Below, piece after piece: positions 47,117 to 57,862 of a stretch of DNA of 64,000 nt. This DNA is from Mesostigma viride (Eukaryota; Streptophyta; Mesostigmatophyceae; Mesostigmatales; Mesostigmataceae). The stretch's first letter is position 1. The number at the start of each line of letters is the position of its first letter. The translations under genes and the position numbers were made by a program. The notes beneath the pieces were generated by a model that made no database searches, was not told the origin of the DNA, and saw only the letters and a program-made list of their open reading frames with translations. The stretch covers positions 252,308 to 316,307 of the forward strand of contig RPFO01000275.1 in the NCBI GenBank assembly GCA_009746045.1. Reading direction: 5' to 3'.

Positions 47117-47687
47117 TGTTACGTCGCGTAACAATTCGTTGTAGTTACGGACGTAAATTAGGTCCTTGGCCTCGGTTGTTCCTAGGTTACGTGCAGTTCT
47201 AGTTTGGACATGATTGTCCCCGTAACAGTACTGTGGTATATTGGGTGCCTTTGGGCGCCGCGCCGCGTACTATATTAGTGGTCCTTATCCTTTTGTAGAA
47301 TGTAGTGGACCGGCGTGCATCTGTGCACCTGCCTGTGTTTCTGTGGTTCTGCAGGCGAGGGCCAGGTCGGCCCGAGCCTGTTGGACCGTTGGTGACCATT
47401 TATGCACGTTCCACTCCTTGTGTGGTCACTCGGCGTGTGTTAAATGAATTAACACATATAGGCTTGGGTCACGGCAGTTTAGTTGTGTTTCCTTCCTCTT
47501 TTCCTGGAGTAAACGGGTTTGATTAAATGGCCTATGGCATATTACAGTAGTACATATGTAAATGCATTGAGATCTGGTTCGTCTCGGTCGTCTTTCGCTA
47601 GGGGTGTAAATAGAAGCGGCCTCACTAGTTTAGGTAGTATCAGGACCGGTAGAGGTAGAGGTGGCGGCCGAGGCTTGCGGCGTAACA
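47117..47687 (+). repeat. 5' LTR
   Basis: Begins TGTTACGTCGCGTAACA and ends CGGCGTAACA, so the first and last seven bases are inverted (TGTTACG and CGTAACA). It contains a TATATT-like box and the start codon of an ORF (47534). Confidence 0.95.
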
Positions 47688-48205
47688 ATGGACTCGGAGG
47701 TAGTTTAGATAGAGAGCGAGACGACGATCCTTTGCAACATACGTCATTGAATCAACCCTTCCGCGGCTGGGAAAATGAAGACGACACCTACTTGACAGGT
47801 AATGGGCGGGTCGCCTGCGAGCTGGGGGGGTAGTGCTGCCTGATTCAGGACACGCCCTGCCTAGAAGATAGACCTGCTCGAAGCGGAAAATCCTTTTCTA
47901 GATAGTTCCTTTTCCTCGTCTTGTTTTCCTTAGAAAAGTGGTTCACTGTCGTAGATAGGTGATGTTTTCGGTTCGGTGTTAGTGAGACGATTAGCGTCTG
48001 GGTAGGTTCCACCTTTTCCTTCGTGCTGCTGTACATTAGACGGCCGCACTCGCAGAAAGTCACTGGGTCGCTGACTTTAGGACTACGAGCGCTGGACCAT
48101 TGCCGCCCTCGTCATTTCGGTGATCCAGATAACCCAGCTAAGTCGACTCCTACCCCTTCCACTCCTATCGTGACTACTCAAGAACAACAAGGTGCGTTAC
48201 CATGA
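47534..48205 (+). CDS. RG-rich small ORF starting inside the LTR, probably spliced
   Basis: ATG at 47534 lies inside the 5' LTR. The frame encodes a Ser/Arg/Gly-rich peptide (IRTGRGRGGGRGLRRNN) that crosses the primer site and continues to ENEDDTYLT, where a consensus donor ACAG/GTAATG occurs (47798/47799). Joining to the acceptor CCAG/AT at 48128/48129 continues in frame as NPAKSTPTPSTPIVTTQEQQ and stops at the TGA 48203-48205, giving 113 residues. That TGA overlaps the ATG of the next ORF as ATGA. An RG-rich peptide could bind RNA. Splicing is inferred. Unspliced, the frame stops at 47833. Confidence 0.45.
47689..47700 (+). other. primer binding site
   Basis: TGGACTCGGAGG starts one base after the 5' LTR and begins with the TGG that pairs with a tRNA CCA end. 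The tRNA was not identified. Confidence 0.7.
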
Positions 48206-48594
48206 GCCAACGGCGATCTTTTACTGCTCCTTCCCATTCTTCTAGCGATAATAGTCTAGCTAAATATTACGTAGTGATTACGCCTCAATGGTCCTCCATT
48301 TTCCTTTCTTGGTCCGACGCTAGGAAGATCGTTCAGAATCGTGTATACAACGTAATTAGGTACAAGAAATTTATGTCCTTCGAAGAAGCTCAGCAGTTCC
48401 TTATAGATCATAGCCAAACAGATTTAGGCCTTCATGTACGCCCTATTCCTCATGGTCGTCCTCCTGTAGAAGCTCTAGTCTTTGCTACCCCTCCTTCTTC
48501 TCCCCCTAAACGGGCTGCATCTGCATCTGCTTCAGATACTCCTCTCACTTTGGAGTTTGGTTCCCTATCCATTACTGTTGTTAAAAAGGATTGA
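48202..48594 (+). CDS. viroplasmin / RNase H1 N-terminal-like ORF of the gypsy element
   Basis: 130 codons from an ATG at 48202 to TGA at 48592-48594. Residues about 21-70 read KYYVVITPQWSSIFLSWSDA, then VYNVIRYKKFMSFEEAQQFL, the pattern of the small RNA/DNA-hybrid-binding domain at the N-terminus of eukaryotic RNase H1 (the viroplasmin-like fold): YYVV, then I-x-x-SW, then YKxFxSxxEAxxFL. The rest is Pro/Ser-rich with a short hydrophobic end. The domain is not part of the standard Ty3/gypsy gag-pol set. Its location upstream of gag and overlap with the preceding stop suggest translation by reinitiation. Function in the element is unknown; hybrid or dsRNA binding is inferred. Confidence 0.7.
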   Translation: MSQRRSFTAPSHSSSDNSLAKYYVVITPQWSSIFLSWSDARKIVQNRVYNVIRYKKFMSFEEAQQFLIDHSQTDLGLHVRPIPHGRPPVEALVFATPPSSPPKRAASASASDTPLTLEFGSLSITVVKKD

Positions 48595-48685
48595 TTTTAA
48601 TTTTGTTCCTGCTGCATACCTTCAAGGTTTTTCCTTTTTCCTTTGTTGCTTTCTTCTAGATTCCTATTCCTTTACGTAATTAAAG

Positions 48686-50429
48686 ATGGATCCAGTGGGT
48701 GGAGATATGTCGCCTATACCTACCAATAATAATAATAATAATACTACTAATAACACTAACAATACAATACTCGTGGTAACCGACGGGACTCCTTGGAAAC
48801 GGTACACCATCTCACCCCTCAAGGTATTCTGCGTACCTCACCTCCTTCTCCTGTTGCTGGTGGTCGCCGTCGTCCCTCAATTACCCCACCTACCTATGAA
48901 CAACGTATTTCCCAAGTCAGATTTAGTGATGAACCTTCTTTTGTTGTGAACCAGGCCCCTGCCCCTTCTGCAACCTTGGCTCACCCCTCCAGCAGGTCCT
49001 CACACACTAACAATGCTTCTAGGCCTCCTTCCCACCCTGTGCCTTCAATGCCTGCTATTAACACGGGTCGTACCTCGGCCCCTGTCGGCCCTTCTGGGCG
49101 CCCTAGTGCAGTTCCCTTTTACCCACCTGCTTCCTGGTCCTACCCTGAGACGGCCTATGAGGCTGCCCAGGTCCCTACCCGTGTGGCTGATTTAGAAGTT
49201 AATAATGATTTCAGTACCATGCCCCTAGATGATAGGAATTATGATCATTTTGCCTATTCCTCTCTTCGTGAGCAATATACTGTTCCCTTCTCCTATGGGC
49301 ACCATCCTGAAACGGTGGCTCCCTCTAGACCCCTACCCAAGACTTTTCCTATCCCTTCCTTCTATCCCGCTTATGTAGCAGTGGAAGATAGTGGCCCATG
49401 GGAAAAACTGATTCTTCTAATCCCCCTAAGCCTCCTGCTCTTCCCCTCTTTGCCAACCTTCCTAAGCTGGATGTCAAGTCTTCCCCTCAACAGTTTTTCA
49501 CTTTCATTATGTTGCTCACCCAGAACACAGAGTCCTGGCAGAACCACAATAGGTGGCGCCTCTCTGATGCTGTACTAGTCCTCATTATCTTACTACCTGC
49601 ATAACTCCTGAACTTGCTAACCTCATCCAGTGTGAGTCTCTTGCCTCTCATGCCTACCCAAACTCGTAGCAGAATTGTTCAAGCGTTTAGAGAACCATTT
49701 AGTCCCTCCCGATGCAGATTGGCAGGATAGATTATCCTTTGGCACCTTGCAGCAGGGTACCAAGTCCTTCAAAGAATATATGAAAGAGTTTGATGCCCAG
49801 ATGGTACGAATTAGGGATTTGTCGGGCGCAGAAGTACGTGCCCGCTTCCTTCAGGGCCTCAGTAGACCCTTATTGCGTGAAGTCAAGCGCCAGTTCTCTG
49901 CCTACCGTTTTACTGACCTGCCCCTCAAGCATGTGCGCCAGCATCTTTTACGAGTAGCAGATTTCTTCTCCACGCCTTCTCTTCCTACCCGTTCCCGTAT
50001 TAATAATATTAGCCTTACCCCGAGGAGGAGAACTCCTATGTAGAAGAATTAGATATCTGTGTGACTGACCTTTCAGCTCTGGATGTCTCTCATATCACCT
50101 GCTATCATTGTAAGGAAGTAGGTCATCTTAAACGTGAGTGCCCCAAGTTCCTTTCGGGTGCTCCCCCTCATCCCGACGCTCGCCCTCCTCGTACCCCTCA
50201 GCGTGCTCCTATTCGTCCCACTTCAGGACGCATTCCTTCAGCTACCCCTAGTAGGCTGAATGCTGTGCAGACAGGATCCCCAGGGTTCCCCTATGATAAT
50301 CAGGCTCCCGCACCCTCTTCAATCCCTCGTGACCCTCCAGCAGTGGCTTTTCCGCCAGGGTCTTCTTCGGGGTTAGTTCCTATGGATTTGGGGGGGAGGG
50401 GGAACAGTAGGCCTGTCAGCCGGGGGTAA
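48686..50429 (+). pseudogene. gag of the gypsy element, frame-broken
   Basis: Starts at an ATG at 48686 (MDPVGGDMSPIPTNNNNNN). The frame shifts at about 48790, so the next part is read from about 48793 (TPPTYEQRISQVRFSDEPS). Further breaks occur near 49400, 49600-49675 and 50043-50061. The gag core at 49675-50043 has WQDRLSFGTLQQGTKSFKEY and EVRARFLQGLSRPL, as in Retrotrans_gag domains. A CCHC knuckle follows (CYHCKEVGHLKREC, 50099-50142), then a Pro-rich linker to 50429. Gag forms the virus-like particle and the knuckle binds genomic RNA. The breaks look like single-base indels. Confidence 0.75.
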
Positions 50430-50602
50430 CCTGGACAGGTCCTTAGATAGTACCCCAGATAAAATTTTTGCCTGCCTGTTTTTATAACCTCTGTAGGAGC
50501 TGAATCTTCCCTACCACTACGTGTGCGTCCTCTTATGTTCTTGAATGGTGGTTTAACCGTCCCTCACACTGTTGTAGACCCTTCCTGCATGCTGATGAAC
50601 TC

Positions 50603-53600
50603 TTGAATGTCTCTGTGTTGGTAGATAGCGGTGCGGCTAGCTCCTTTGTGAGCGAGGCCCTAGTTAGGCGTTTAGGACTAGTCCCTACCCCTCACACCAA
50701 ACCCGTCACTGTTCATTATGCTGATGGTCGCACCAGTCATTCCCCGGGTACGGTGTCCCTTCCCATGGTCATACAAGGACGTACTGTCAACCTGACGGCC
50801 ACTATAGGCCCTATCACTACCGCTGATGTATTACTAGGATTAGATTGGCACCAGGATAATAAGATTACTATTAATTATGATACCATGGTCATTTGGTTTC
50901 CAGATAGCTCTTACTGGGTACCAGAACGTCATTATAGATTAGAAAATTTATCCTTGGTAGATATTACTCCTCCTACACCTGTTGATCCTCCTGTGAGACC
51001 TATACCTGAAGTATTAATGTCCAATGACGAATTGCGATCTGAACTAAAGGAATATGGATACCTATTATGTATGTTCCTTCAGTTAGAAGTACAGGAGATA
51101 CCTATCACTAATAATAGTGTGGATATAGATGTAAATACAGTGGATACAATAGGAGTGGGATTTACTGAAAATGAAATAGTCAGATACATGGCTGTGATAG
51201 ATTCCTCAAAAGTATTTGAAGAAAAGACTCCTTCTTATCCTCCTCCTCGTTCTGTTTTACACCGTGTAGTTATCAAGGACGGTGCAGTTCCTACGCACTC
51301 TCCGATGTATAGAATGGGCCCTACAGAATTAAAGGAACTAAAACAGATTTTAGTGTCATTATTAGAAGCAGGATTGATAGAGCCTAGTAACTCCCCCTAC
51401 TCAGCTGGTGTCCTGTTAGTTCCTAAGCCAAATGGCAAGTTTCGCCTAGTTACTGATTATAGGAAGTTGAATGATATTACTGTGAAGTCTAAATACCCTC
51501 TACCTCGTATTGATGATATATTTAATAAGGTTAAAGGTTCCACTTGTTTCACAGTACTGGATTGTGCGGATGGTTTTTGGCAGTTGCGGATAGCTCCTGA
51601 GGATTGCCATAAAACCGCCTTTGCTACCCCTTTTGGTCATTACCAGTTTAGAGTAGCGGCTATGGGACTCTGTAACTCGCCTGCCTCTTTTCAAATGTTA
51701 ATGAATGAAGTGCTTAGACCTGTTATGGGAAATTCTCACCTTCCTCAGGTGTCCTCTGATTTAAAGGATCCTTCCTTCTCCTCTGTTTCTTTATCTGAGC
51801 ATGACCGTTCTTGTGCTCAAGCTTACTTAGATGATATTCTTATTTACTCTCCTGATTTTGAAACGCACCTACGTGATTTAAAGAAAGTATTAGAAATAAT
51901 GGCTGAAAATTCTTTGTGGGCGCGCCGTGCTAAAGTGCGTTCGGGTAGGAGTGTCCCATTTTTAGGGCACGTTCTGTCAGATGCCGGGGTCGCTACCGAC
52001 CCGGATAAAACTAAGTCAATTCAGGAATGGCCTACCCTACCGACGTTAAAGGTGTACGTAGTTTCCTAGGAATTGCTTCTTACTATAGGCGTTTTATCCC
52101 GCGTTTCGCAACTATAGCAGCCCCTATTAATCATTTATTAAAGAAGGATATCCCCTTTGTTTGGAGTAGTGAATGTCAGTCGGCTTTTCAGTGTCTAAAA
52201 TCCCTACTCCTTTCCCCTCCTGTACTCATCCTACCGGATACTACTAAACCCTTTGTTGTGGCTACAGATGCTAGTAAGGTAGCTATAGGGGGTCCTTCTC
52301 CAGGATCAGGGTCAGGGCTTACAGCCAATTGAGTATATCTCTAGGACAATGCTCCCTGCGGAGCGTAACTATCCCGTACACCAGCAGGAACTCTTAGCTG
52401 TGGTGTATTGTTGCCACGCGTGGCAGCACTTCCTTAAAGGTGCTCAATTTGATGTCTGCCTGAATGAACCCTGTGAGCTAGATCCTTATAGATTAGTTAT
52501 CCAAACGGATCACCGTCCCCTTACCCATCTTCTCTCCCAACCCAACCTTACCCCTCGGCAAGCGCGCTGGATGGAATTTTTAGCACAGTTTTCCCCTTTT
52601 AAACTTCAGTATGTCAAGGGTGTAGATAACATAGTACCAGATGCACTCTCTCGTCGTGCAGACTATTCCTTTTTCGAGGACCTTGATGTTCTCAATACTA
52701 CTCTAGTTCCTACTACTATGGGTGTAACCCCTTATGGTGAACTACCTGATGATGAATCCTATGCCTACCTCTTTCATACAGCTGTTCGCATGCCTGATCT
52801 CCTTTCTCACGTAGGACTCTCTCTCCCGTGTGAGGCCCTTCCTGTGGCCTCGGTGGGGGGGGAGGGGAAAAATAAAATTTCTATACCGCTTAGCCATATA
52901 GCGACTAGGTCAGGAAAGTCTTATGAAAACGTAGTCCCTCTAGGACCTCCCCTTCTCTTTGGCAAGGCGGTAGGAGATCTCTTTAAACCTGTTCTGGATA
53001 CCTCTGTAGCGATGCCTACCTCTGATCTTGAACGCCTTATTAGTAGATTTACGGCCACTGAGCCGGAAGCATTAGCTGCCATTGCTGCACATCCCCAACA
53101 ATTAGGCAAGCACCCTTGTAAATTTGTAGGTGGGTTTTTATATGTGCAGATAGCAGATTCTCCCCCTCAATGGCGCCTGTATGTCCCTCCTATCTGTCGC
53201 TCCTCCTTGCTCTTTGAGTTGCATGACTTAGCTGCTCATCAGGGTGGTAAACGGGTACGGGACCTAGTAGCCCGCTCTTATTACTGGCCTTCCCTTTATA
53301 AGGATGTAGATGAGTATGTTAGAACCTGTCAATCTTGCCAGGAATGAAACCCAATAATGTAGGACAGATAGCAGAACCTAGGACCTTGCCTGACCCATCA
53401 TGCCTTGGGATTCTATCATGATGGATTTTGTAGGACCTTTTAGAAAGAATGATAGGGGCAATGCCCAATCCTTGTGTTCATAGATCGTTTTACTCGTATG
53501 TGCCATCTTGTGCCGTGTCCTTTAGAACTCACCGCACGTGATTGCGCACGCCTATACCTCAATAATGTATATAGATATCATGGTTTGAGTAGGCAGTTTA

Positions 53601-54535
53601 TTAGTGATAAGGATAAGTTATTTACCTCAGATTTTTGGCAGCAGTTTTTCGCTGCCATCGGTACCAAGGTTACCTACGGTACTGCCTACCACTCCTCCTC
53701 CTCTCATTTAGTAGAGCGTCTTAATAGGGTAGTAGAAGAAGCGCTTAGGCACTATGTTAATGGCTCGGGTAGTGATTGGGAGGATTATTTATGTTTGGTA
53801 GAGTTCTCCCTCAACAATTGTCCCCAAGCTGCGCATGGATATACGCCCTTCTTCTTAGATACTGGTAGACAGCCTCTTACCCCTACCTCTCTCTTAGCTA
53901 GTCCTCTACGGGACAAGGATGATGTGTCCCGAGATACTGTAGAAGGTGTACAGTCCTTACTAGATAGAATGAAAACTGCTCATGACCACGCGATCTCAGG
54001 GTACCAAAAAGCTCAGGCTAAGTACCTTGCTAGGTTGCGTGCCTCCTTAGATAGACGAGCACCTGAGATAGAAATAGGAGATCTAGTATTAGTAGAAGGC
54101 CCCCGTGTTGGCCGTTTTGCTCATAAGTTTGAAGCAGAACTGAAGGTCAAACTTAGGCCCGCCTTCTTAGGACCCTTCCATGTGTTGTCTAGAGTAGGAA
54201 ATTTCTTATATAAAGTCGATATCCCTACCTCTTGGCAAACGCATTCAAACACCTTCCATAGGAGCCAGCTTAAACTGTACCATCCTAGTACGTTCGCTGG
54301 CAGAGAGTTAGCGCCTGCCCCTTTAGAGCATAACCCTGACACTGGGGAAGTAGAAGACGAAGTAGAAAGCATCGTGGCCCATAGAGATATCAAAAAGGGC
54401 CGCGGTACCCAGCGTCAGTATAAAGTGAAGTGGATGTATGCTCGTAGTGAAGTAGATAAGGTCTGGTATACGGAGAGTGAGCTAGATGGGTGTAGTCGCC
54501 TGCTGCAGGAATATAAAACCCTGCATAAGCTCTAG
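50603..54535 (+). pseudogene. pol of the gypsy element: protease, RT, RNase H, integrase, chromodomain
   Basis: Protease: VDSGAASSFVSEALV with the active Asp codon at 50624. RT: KPNGKFRLVTDYRKLN, then YLDDILIYS (51824-51850) with the catalytic Asp pair. RNase H: VVATDASKVAIGG and TDHRPLTHLLSQPNLTPRQA. Integrase zinc site: HDLAAHQGGKRVRDLV and CQSCQ (53221-53344), core Asp in MMDFVGPF (about 53421), the second Asp in FISDKDKLFTSDFW and the Glu in HLVERLNRVVEEAL. C-terminal chromodomain: VESIVAHRDIKKGRGTQRQY and WYTESELDGCSRLL. Frame breaks near 52036, 52295, 53345, 53400 and 53470 look like single missing bases, so this copy would not make one intact polyprotein as assembled. Confidence 0.9.
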
Positions 54536-54612
54536 TTGTAGACCTTCTCCTCTCTTATGTTATGTCTGCTGTCGACGGATGGTTGGTTGTCCCCTCCCCT
54601 CCGCAGCCGTCA

Positions 54613-56189
54613 TGTCAGAGCCTACCCCTCCGGCTGAGAGCTCGCTGCCGTCCCCGCCCCCACCGGACCCTGAGCTGTATTTCGAGGCCCTTCCGGGCCG
54701 CTGGGTGTCGCGATCAAGTTACCCGGGTGGCGTTGTGCAGCCGGCCCTTCAGGCCCAACATGCGGCTTAGTCAGGGCGGCCCTCTTCGGGGTCACGTGGT
54801 ATGGTCCTTCCCCTGATGAGCCGCACCAGCTTGTCCTGCACGGGTTCGACGATGCCGGACACTGTTTGTTGGGGTGTGGTTCCAGCTGTCCCGCCTTGGG
54901 ACAGATAGATGCGGTTCTCCGGTGCTGCCGTGTGTTCTCCTACCTCTCTACCCTGTGGGCCGTACCTGCCTACGGGAGGTGTTCCCTTGGCTTCCGGCTG
55001 AGGGTGATGCTGAGGTAGATGAGAACCCCTGTGACCTTTTACGGGCCGTAGAATTCATGGAGATAGCTGATCAGTCGGCGGAACTAGCGGTTAGTGGTCC
55101 TGCCCCTTCGGGCGCCCCAGCCGAGGTACATTATACTCCAGATTATTCTGCCTCGAGCGCTGCGTCCGCCTCCTCGGCGTCTGTTCCTCCCTCTCCGGTC
55201 CCGTCGTCCCCTCGGTCGACCCGGGATGTTGCAGTAGAGCCTACCCCTTCGGGTTTGCCTGATCCTCTTTCGGCGACGGTCTCGGCTATGCAGGCTCAGA
55301 TCCAGTCCCTGACCACGGCGTTCGGGGCCTTCCTGGCGGCCCAAGCGCAGACTCCGGCCACGCCAGGTGGGGTGTCTGTGGTGTCCGCGCCCCCTACCCT
55401 TTGGTTGCTTCGGCACCTGTGGTTTCGCCGGCGCCCCCTACCCCTTCGGTTGCTGCGGCTCCGACACCTCCGGTTGCCTCCGTGCCTGCGGCCGACGTTC
55501 CCGCGCCTCGGCGCGAGTCTTCAGCCCCTTCGGCTGTGCCCGCCGTCGCCCCCTCTGGGCCGTCCGCTGCGCCCTCACAGCCAGTTCGTGGTTTCTTCAG
55601 CGACACGGGCGATCATCCCAGGCTTTGGGAGGGTGGTCCCCCGCAGAGGATCCCGGTGCCCGACTGGAGCTTGGATGGTAACCAATCTTATGCCGGGCTG
55701 CCTGTCCCTACGGGCCCTATCTTCAATATGTGGCCTGAGGGTGCACCGGCAACGGAGACCGGCGCGCCTGCGTCGATGGCGGGTCCGTCACGGCCCTCTC
55801 TGGCTTCGGGTCCGGCGCGACCTCCTGTTTTACCAGTGCCCCCTGCGTCGGTGTCGGCTCCTGCCCCTGCGTCGGCCCCTGCTTCGGTCCCTGCTCCTTC
55901 GGCCTCGCGGTCATTGGCCGCGGTTGTTCGGTCCACCGGTCAGGATCCTCGCGTCACCCGCGCTGCCGATTCCCTCCGGGAGTTGTCCCAGGGTGATCGG
56001 GACAGGGCCCCTTCTGTGGTGCATGCGACGCCGGAGTCGCGCGACACGCCCATTCCTGGGTATGGTATGTCCGCACTCGCCTGCCGACAGTGTGACCTGC
56101 CGCGCGCCTCTGCTGAGCTTGCCATCTCCCCATGTCCTACGGGTTCTCCCAGGTGTGTCGGGCGCCCGGGATCGTGGCCTACCCATTGA
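54613..56189 (+). CDS. unidentified Ala/Pro/Ser-rich ORF in the 3' part of the gypsy element
   Basis: Open from ATG 54613 (MSEPTPPAESSLPSPPPPDP) with frame changes near 54770 and 55400. The middle has an acidic stretch and a short coiled-coil-like segment (AMQAQIQSLTTAFGAFLAAQ). The second half is Pro/Ala/Ser-rich with EGGPPQRIPVPDWSLDGN. It lies after the chromodomain and before the 3' LTR, where typical plant chromoviruses have no gene. No family recognised; it could be a second gag-like or structural protein. The start and splicing are uncertain. Confidence 0.4.
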
Positions 56190-56210
56190 GACTGATCGGC
56201 CTCCTTCGAC

Positions 56211-56918
56211 ATGGTTATTTTAGCTGATCCGGTGTTCGAGGGTGAGATCCTGGTCCGGCGCGTTCTGTATCGCTGGGCTAGGCGCCACAACGACTTGGAC
56301 ACCTACGGTGGGTTCCAGTGGGCTTACCCTCCACCTCTGGGCATTATGGCTTCGGATGCCCTTACAGTAGAGTTTCCTGCGGTGCCGGGTGCGGCGTACA
56401 CTACGGTCCTCCAGCCCATCCTTGAGTGGGATGCCCGTCGCCCGGCGCCTATCCCGGGCCAGGGTCTAGACTCCCGTGGTCACCCTCCTCCTCGGGCCAG
56501 CGACTACCTAGAGACATTCGGGTCGCGACAGTGTGTTCGTCGGTGGCGCTCCCGCGAGGTTCGGCACATCCGGTTGTGGCCGTCCAACGTGGAGCCCCTG
56601 GTGGACCTGTTCTTCCCGACGGGTATGCGCCCTCGGATCCGGTACCATCGCCTCCTCCTGCGGGCCCTTTGCCTGATCGCGGTAGAGCCTTTCCTTCGCC
56701 TCTTTGCCTGTGGCTTTCTGGACTGGGCCCGTGGCCAGGTCGTCCTCACGCAGCATAGGTATTACTGGGCCTTCCTGGGCCTCTTTCCTGACGGCGTGTG
56801 GGCCGATGTTTTCCTCACTGTAGATAGGCATGACAATGTCGAGGATGTGGCCCACTACCAGGCCTACCTGGAGGTCCTGCTGGCCTCTCGTGGCACTTAT
56901 CAGACGGATGGCCACTAG
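56211..56918 (+). CDS. unidentified 235-residue ORF before the 3' LTR
   Basis: Intact frame, ATG 56211 to TAG 56916-56918, 375 bp before the 3' LTR. It is rich in Trp, Arg and aromatic residues (RRVLYRWARRHNDLDTYGGF, REVRHIRLWPSNVEPLVDLF, QHRYYWAFLGLFPDGVWADV). No transmembrane segment or signal peptide stands out, which argues against an env-type protein. No family recognised. It is an accessory gene of the element and is unbroken, unlike gag and pol here. Confidence 0.55.
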   Translation: MVILADPVFEGEILVRRVLYRWARRHNDLDTYGGFQWAYPPPLGIMASDALTVEFPAVPGAAYTTVLQPILEWDARRPAPIPGQGLDSRGHPPPRASDYLETFGSRQCVRRWRSREVRHIRLWPSNVEPLVDLFFPTGMRPRIRYHRLLLRALCLIAVEPFLRLFACGFLDWARGQVVLTQHRYYWAFLGLFPDGVWADVFLTVDRHDNVEDVAHYQAYLEVLLASRGTYQTDGH

Positions 56919-57275
56919 ATAGAGGGCCTTAGGCCCGACCTGAGGGTGTTGTCCCTCCGGTATATAGAGTCGCCCTCATATTCTGGCCAGTTGGTTGGCT
57001 GTTCTTGGTCCTTAGCGCTGATGTGTTTACTCTGTGTGTCCTGCCCAGTGCCGTCCCCCCCGGCCAGGACTCCGTTCCAGGCAGTTAGGGGAACCTCCCA
57101 CCAGGCTTGGTGCTGGCTAACCCTACACCACCCGGCGTGGTGGTGGAGACCGTGTGAACTATTGGTGCTTTGTATCTGGGATGGTCTATCGATTGTGTTG
57201 GTATGTGCTGGGTGCATTAGGTTTTTCCTACCCCTTTGGTTCCCTCCTCTCTGCGTAGGGAGAGGGCTCCCTACC

Positions 57276-57292
57276 TTTTGTGGGGGGGGAGG
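57276..57292 (+). other. polypurine tract
   Basis: A G-rich run, TTTTGTGGGGGGGGAGG, ends directly at the 3' LTR (57293) and is the expected primer for plus-strand synthesis. Confidence 0.8.
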
Positions 57293-57862
57293 TGTTACGT
57301 CGCGTAACAATTCGTTGTAGTTACGGACGTAAATTAGGTCCTTGGCCTCGGTTGTTCCTAGGTTACGTGCAGTTCTAGTTTGGACATGATTGTCCCCGTA
57401 ACAGTACTGTGGTATATTGGGTGCCTTTGGGCGCCGCGCCGCGTACTATATTAGTGGTCCTTATCCTTTTGTAGAATGTAGTGGACCGGCGTGCATCTGT
57501 GCACCTGCCTGTGTTTCTGTGTTCTGCAGGCGAGGGCCAGGTCGGCCCGAGCCTGTTGGACCGTTGGTGACCATTTATGCACGTTCCACTCCTTGTGTGG
57601 TCACTCGGCGTGTGTTAAATGAATTAACACATATAGGCTTGGGTCACGGCAGTTTAGTTGTGTTTCCTTCCTCTTTTCCTGGAGTAAACGGGTTTGATTA
57701 AATGGCCTATGGCATATTACAGTAGTACATATGTAAATGCATTGAGATCTGGTTCGTCTCGGTCGTCTTTCGCTAGGGGTGTAAATAGAAGCGGCCTCAC
57801 TAGTTTAGGTAGTATCAGGACCGGTAGAGGTAGAGGTGGCGGCCGAGGCTTGCGGCGTAACA
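57293..57862 (+). repeat. 3' LTR
   Basis: Copy of the 5' LTR that differs visibly by one missing G (TTTCTGTGTTCTG against TTTCTGTGGTTCTG). Such near identity indicates a recent insertion. Confidence 0.95.

Larger units (their letters stand above)
47117..57862 (+). mobile_element. Ty3/gypsy chromodomain LTR retrotransposon, 10.7 kb
   Basis: Near-identical LTRs (571 and 570 bp), a CCGTT target duplication (47112-47116 and 57863-57867), a tRNA primer site and a purine tract define a complete element. Order after the 5' LTR: RG-rich ORF, viroplasmin-like ORF, gag with a zinc knuckle, protease-RT-RNase H-integrase with chromodomain, and two unidentified ORFs. PR, RT, RNase H then integrase is the Ty3/gypsy order. 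It lies opposite to the interrupted host gene. Confidence 0.95.

Noticed and set aside
56211-56918. Env-like protein of the gypsy element
   Set aside because: No signal peptide, no clear transmembrane anchor and no furin-like site were seen; left as unidentified.
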